Positions 60,323 through 64,000 of a stretch of DNA of 64,000 nt are shown piece by piece; position 1 is the stretch's first letter, and the number at the start of each line of letters is the position of its first letter. Origin of the DNA: Pararheinheimera marina (GTDB taxonomy: Bacteria > Pseudomonadota > Gammaproteobacteria > Enterobacterales > Alteromonadaceae); NCBI RefSeq assembly GCF_042654345.1, contig NZ_JBHSGB010000010.1:620001-684000 (forward strand), in the 5' to 3' direction. Below the pieces are notes generated by a model, which saw only the letters and a program-made list of their open reading frames with translations, was not told the origin of the DNA and did not search any database. Made by a program: the position numbers and the translations under genes.

Positions 60323-61498
60323 ATGAACTACCTGTGGTTATCTGCATTATTGCCTGTGGCGGCGCAGGCTGCCTGCCCTGATTTTCTGGTGGTGGCGCAT
60401 CGTGGCGCCAGCGGCCACCTGCCTGAGCACACGCTGGAGGCTTACCAGCTGGCAATGAAAATGGGCGCCGATTTTATTGAGCCGGATTTAGTGCCAACCC
60501 GGGATGGCGTGCTGATCAGCCGGCACGAAAATGATTTAACTCATAGCACGAACGTGGCGGATTTACCTCAGTTTGCCAGCCGGAAAACCACTAAAACTGT
60601 AGACGGTTTAGCGGTCACTGGCTGGTTTGCTGAAGACTTCAGTCTGGCGGAAATTAAGCAACTCAGGGCACGTGAACCCTTACCTGAACTGCGGCCTCAG
60701 GGCGTGGCGCATAACGACCAGTATCAGCTGGTGACCCTGAGCGAAATTATTGCGGCGGTGCGCCAGTTTGAGCGGGACACAGGCCGTAAAGTCGGTATTT
60801 ACCCTGAAACCAAACATCCAACTTACTTTCGTTTTGAAGGCAAACACCTGGACGGCACTGCGATTGCACTGAACACCTCAGAGTTGCTGCTAAAGGAGCT
60901 GAGAACTCAGCGCTTTACCGACCCGAAACGGGTCTTTATTCAGTCCTTTGAACTACAAAACCTGCTGGAACTGAAGCAGCAACTGATGCCGAAGTACCGT
61001 GTCAGTCTGCCGCTGGTGCAGTTGCTTGGGGACACAGACCACGCTTTTATGCCGCCCAAGGACAATTTCTCTGTACCTTACGATGTCTGGTATCACCAGC
61101 AGCACAATACGCAGCTGAGCGGGCTTTATGGCGAGGCGGGCCGCCTGATAGCAGGACTGAAAGCGCCGCTGGATTACAGCCAGCTGCTGCAAGGGCAGGG
61201 CAAAACCCTGTTGCAAAGCTATGCCACAGGCGTTGGTCCGTGGAAAAGTAATCTGTACCAAAAGGGCAGTGTCACGCTCAAGCCTGAGTTTGCCGCGCTG
61301 ACCAGTCAATTTCAGCTGCACCCATACACCTTGCGCGATGAAGACAACTACCTGCAAAAGGATAAAGACGGCAAGAGTTTCAGTTTGCGGTTTGAAGCCA
61401 ATGCGTTAATGCAACAAGGGGGGCAGGGCGTGTTCAGTGACTACCCGGATCTGGTGCTGGCCGAGCGCAACGAGTGGCGGCAAAGCTGCGAAAAATAG
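60323..61498 (+). CDS. glpQ: periplasmic glycerophosphodiester phosphodiesterase GlpQ
   Basis: A 391-residue protein from ATG 60323 (GGAG eight bases before), with a signal peptide (MNYLWLSALLPVAAQAA). The catalytic GDPD core is AHRGASGHLPEHT, IEPDLVPTRDGV and SRHENDL, giving the His pair and the Glu/Asp metal ligands, then VGIYPETKHPTYF. The length and the middle insertion fit the GlpQ/periplasmic class. It splits glycerophosphodiesters from phospholipid breakdown into glycerol-3-phosphate and an alcohol. It is the only gene between the DMT transporter and a convergent TonB receptor. Confidence 0.92.
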   Translation: MNYLWLSALLPVAAQAACPDFLVVAHRGASGHLPEHTLEAYQLAMKMGADFIEPDLVPTRDGVLISRHENDLTHSTNVADLPQFASRKTTKTVDGLAVTGWFAEDFSLAEIKQLRAREPLPELRPQGVAHNDQYQLVTLSEIIAAVRQFERDTGRKVGIYPETKHPTYFRFEGKHLDGTAIALNTSELLLKELRTQRFTDPKRVFIQSFELQNLLELKQQLMPKYRVSLPLVQLLGDTDHAFMPPKDNFSVPYDVWYHQQHNTQLSGLYGEAGRLIAGLKAPLDYSQLLQGQGKTLLQSYATGVGPWKSNLYQKGSVTLKPEFAALTSQFQLHPYTLRDEDNYLQKDKDGKSFSLRFEANALMQQGGQGVFSDYPDLVLAERNEWRQSCEK

Positions 61499-61511
61499 CC
61501 TGGGCCTGAAT

Positions 61512-61542
61512 AAAAAGGGTTGGGACAGGCCCAACCCTTTTT
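61512..61542. terminator. bidirectional terminator between glpQ and the TonB receptor gene
   Basis: Arms AAAAAGGGTTGGG (61512-61524) and CCCAACCCTTTTT (61530-61542), with A- and T-tracts both ways. Confidence 0.9.
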
Positions 61543-61557
61543 GCTCACGGGGTGTTA

Positions 61558-63888
61558 TCAGAAATCCAGTGACAAGGTCAGGCTGGCGGTGCGTTCAGCA
61601 CCGATAAAATACGCACCTTCCTGGCCACCTGTCAGATAACTTTCATCGTTCAGGTTATTGATCACCAGAGCTAAATCCAGGCCTTTAAATAACTCTGAGT
61701 TGCTCAGGGTTTTGCTGTAGCCAACGTAGAAGTCCAGCACTGTGGACGCTGGCAGCTCGTCTTTGTTGCCACCCATGGCGGCGCCAAAGTAGCTGGCGGT
61801 GTGACGTGCTGTTAAGCCGGTGCGGTAGGCATCGCCCTGGTAACGCAGCGACAGGTTGTAGATTTTCTCCGGCGAGCCCGCCACTTTGTCACCGGCAAAA
61901 ATAGCTGCCGGGTTGATCACCGGGTTGCCGTTTGCATCCACCACCACATTGCCATCTTCATCCAGCACCTGACTGTTCACAGTGCGGTTGTATTCAGCTT
62001 TGTTCAGGGTGGCTGCGCCGTAAATGCTCCAGCCTGAACCTAATTGCCAGTCCATGCTCGCTTCAATACCGTTGGAATCGATACCACCTACGTTGACATA
62101 GGTGCCGTCCAGTTCATTCAGGTAATCCGGGCCGCCGTTGGCACCTGGTTGCAGGTAGGTAATGCGGTTGTCGAAGGTGACATCGTAGTAAGTCACAGAG
62201 AAGTTCAGCGCATCGCCAAAGTAACGCAGGCCCAGGTCGATATTGTCGGCGGTTTCTGCTTCCAGCGCGTTGTAATCCTGATTGGTTTCCAGAATGGCGT
62301 CGCTGATCGCTTTAAAGTTTTCGGTGTAGCCGGCAAATAATTCAAGGTTGTTGGTCAGGCTGTACACCACACCAACAGAAGGCAGCAGGTCGGAGTCGCT
62401 GTCCAGCTGTCCCTGGTTGGCGGTGACAATGTTATCCTGGCGTTCAACGTCAACATAAAACTGTTTCACGCCCAGAGTCACAGTTAAGTCGTCGCTCAGA
62501 CGAATTTGGTCCTGCAGATAGAGTTTCTGGGTGTCGGTGTCGTAGGTGCGGTCATACTGCACCCAGTATGGTGAAGTGTCAAAATAGTGGTATTGCACCG
62601 GGTCAATCACGTTGTGCCAGTCACGACTTTCATCACGTTCCTGCTGTTCCAGCCAGGCACCGGCGCGCAGCTCGTGGTTACCCAAAGCCCAGAACAGTTC
62701 AGAGGTCATGCCCAAACGTTGCTTTTCGTAGTGGGTGTGACGGTAAGACGACACGCGGGTAGCGTCAGACAGATCTGCGCTTGGATCCAGAATTGGACGG
62801 TTTTGGGCGTCGACGTACATGTAAGGGGTCAGCACGCCAGTACCAGTACCGCGGGTGACGCGGTTACCCTGAGCGTCGACCACATAGACCTGGTAATTTG
62901 GCATCCAGTCACCACGGCCAGATTGCAGGTGCAGGTAAGGCGTAACGGTCAGTTGGATATCGTCAGTTAAATCGGTTTCGACTTTGACATAGCTGAAGCT
63001 GTTTTCCCGTAAGGTGGACCAGACTTCGGCAAAGTTCTGGTCGATATCCGGATCTCCAGTCCAGACGTTGGTCAGACGGTCCCAATGTGGGTTGTCGGCG
63101 AACTGTGCCAAAGACACTGTGTTGTAGTTATCTTCGTTGGCGTCATCGTACGAGAAACGGGCAGTGATTTTTGTGTGTTCCAGTTCAGTCACCGACTTGG
63201 CTTCAGCATGCAGGCGCTCGGTAAAGCCATTGCTGCCGGTACCAATCCATCTGTTGCTGTAGCTGTCTGACAGACTGACATAGGCTTTGGTGTGGCCACC
63301 CAGTTCACCCGTGTTGTAGCGGGTGAAATAACGACGGGCATTGTGGTCGCCGCCTGTCACGCCGAAGTTCAGGCTTTCTTCGTCGTCCGGGGTCATCGAC
63401 ACAAAGTTCAGTGTGCCGCCTAAAGCATCCAATGAGGCAGAACCGATGTCCGAGGTGCCCTGGCCAACTTCCACCAGAGCGGTGTTTTCGGTGTCGAGGT
63501 AACGGTTGGCTTTACTGCCACCGCCATACGAAGAGCCGCCGTTTGGCAAACCATCGACGGTAATACCCAGCTGCTGTTCGCTGCCACTGACTGCAAAGCC
63601 ACGCATGCTGATGGTGGTGGACCAGTCGTCACCGCCAAAAGCATCGCCCTGGCCAACCGTGATACCCGGCAACTGGTTGACTAAATCCATCACGTTGCCG
63701 ATTGGGGACTTACTTTGTTTCATCGCTTCGTCGACCGTGTTGTTGGCATAACTGATGCGTTTGCCTGTGACGGCCACCACTTCGACGTCAGATTCAGCTG
63801 CTTTGTTGGCGGCGGCTTCTTCGGCCAGTGCCATATGGCTCAGGCTGGCACTGATGGCGATAGCCACTAAGGTTTTTTGTAAAGTCAC
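61558..63888 (-). CDS. TonB-dependent outer-membrane receptor
   Basis: About 776 residues from GTG 63888, with GGGAG seven bases before it; a TTG at 63894 is too close to that site. Signal peptide ends at HMALAE. The plug has VEVVAVTGKRI as a TonB-box-like region, LPGITVGQGDAFGGDDWSTT, ISMRGF and the GTSDIGSASLDALGGTLN block. The barrel finishes with ERTASLTLSLDF, whose terminal Phe is the outer-membrane assembly signal. The substrate is unknown; it faces glpQ and lies near phoX, so organic phosphorus or a ferric chelate is possible. Start and end are otherwise complete. Confidence 0.92.
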   Translation of the reverse strand: MTLQKTLVAIAISASLSHMALAEEAAANKAAESDVEVVAVTGKRISYANNTVDEAMKQSKSPIGNVMDLVNQLPGITVGQGDAFGGDDWSTTISMRGFAVSGSEQQLGITVDGLPNGGSSYGGGSKANRYLDTENTALVEVGQGTSDIGSASLDALGGTLNFVSMTPDDEESLNFGVTGGDHNARRYFTRYNTGELGGHTKAYVSLSDSYSNRWIGTGSNGFTERLHAEAKSVTELEHTKITARFSYDDANEDNYNTVSLAQFADNPHWDRLTNVWTGDPDIDQNFAEVWSTLRENSFSYVKVETDLTDDIQLTVTPYLHLQSGRGDWMPNYQVYVVDAQGNRVTRGTGTGVLTPYMYVDAQNRPILDPSADLSDATRVSSYRHTHYEKQRLGMTSELFWALGNHELRAGAWLEQQERDESRDWHNVIDPVQYHYFDTSPYWVQYDRTYDTDTQKLYLQDQIRLSDDLTVTLGVKQFYVDVERQDNIVTANQGQLDSDSDLLPSVGVVYSLTNNLELFAGYTENFKAISDAILETNQDYNALEAETADNIDLGLRYFGDALNFSVTYYDVTFDNRITYLQPGANGGPDYLNELDGTYVNVGGIDSNGIEASMDWQLGSGWSIYGAATLNKAEYNRTVNSQVLDEDGNVVVDANGNPVINPAAIFAGDKVAGSPEKIYNLSLRYQGDAYRTGLTARHTASYFGAAMGGNKDELPASTVLDFYVGYSKTLSNSELFKGLDLALVINNLNDESYLTGGQEGAYFIGAERTASLTLSLDF

Positions 63889-64000
63889 GCGCAATCTCCC
63901 TTTAATTTATTGAGGTATCAGGCTTTGCCACTGACGGGCAAAATCGCGCTTATTCTGGCGGCGGCAGATGACAGACCAGTGAAGTGCAGGTGACAAAATT
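63889..64000. other. upstream region of the TonB receptor, window edge
   Basis: Short non-coding stretch that should carry the receptor promoter. It shows a moderately AT-rich start (TTTAATTTATTGAGG) and no clear Fur box; nothing else can be stated. Confidence 0.3.

Overview
The window reads as a chromosomal segment of an aerobic to facultatively anaerobic, heterotrophic gammaproteobacterium. Several things point to the Alteromonadales/Rheinheimera-Shewanella neighbourhood: two large TonB-dependent receptors, secreted peptidases, an NhaR-type regulator, CydX and CobB of the enterobacterial type, and moderate GC. The genus is an inference. I see no rRNA, tRNA, CRISPR array, prophage or intact insertion sequence; it looks like ordinary core and niche genes with a few lineage-specific insertions.

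Region by region. 1-905: 5' part of an outer-membrane porin gene. 1109-7258: one compact operon cydA-cydB-cydX-cydD-cydC for cytochrome bd oxidase and its assembly transporter, with a perfect FNR-type palindrome upstream; a Rossmann-fold oxidoreductase diverges from it. 8283-10073: secreted subtilisin-like protease. 10481-18024: copper-handling island: copZ and copA-cueR diverge from two CueR-type promoters with 19-bp spacers; converging on them is an operon of a small Cys/His-rich secreted protein, a secreted protein made of 13 His/Met octapeptides, a TolC-like channel and a Tat-exported multicopper oxidase; a DUF3703 gene diverges from that operon. 18030-22708: a small conserved-type protein, an unlisted 28-codon hydrophobic microgene with its own promoter and terminator divergent from nhaR, a chemoreceptor, and a ParD-like / methionine aminopeptidase / SDR operon. 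23111-30185: Ca/Na antiporter, a large lipoprotein, an Atm1-type ABC exporter with ppnP, and a second chemoreceptor. 30584-39864: GH13 amylase lipoprotein, tandem duplicated M28 peptidases and a large TonB-dependent receptor, a nutrient-acquisition stretch. 40053-41115: small unknown membrane proteins. 41486-48918: a two-gene RND efflux system and a two-domain M16 peptidase lipoprotein. 49163-54577: ydbH-ynbE-ydbL, then VOC, two alpha/beta hydrolases and a GFA protein. 54650-63888: PhoX phosphatase, CobB, a PAS-GGDEF diguanylate cyclase, glutathione peroxidase, a DMT transporter, GlpQ-type phosphodiesterase and a second TonB receptor.

How the genes work together. The cyd operon carries all structural and assembly parts for bd oxidase. 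The copper island combines cytoplasmic sensing and export (CueR, CopA, CopZ) with periplasmic oxidation, sequestration and possibly outer-membrane release. Secreted hydrolases (S8, M28 pair, M16, GH13, PhoX, GlpQ) plus TonB receptors suggest scavenging of polymers and organic phosphorus. The observations most worth a second look are the microgene opposite nhaR (18430-18516), the octapeptide protein (16471-17091), a REPIN-like palindrome present in two opposite-facing copies (39973-40024 and 59182-59233), and three helically phased repeats before the ParD-like gene (20854-20883).
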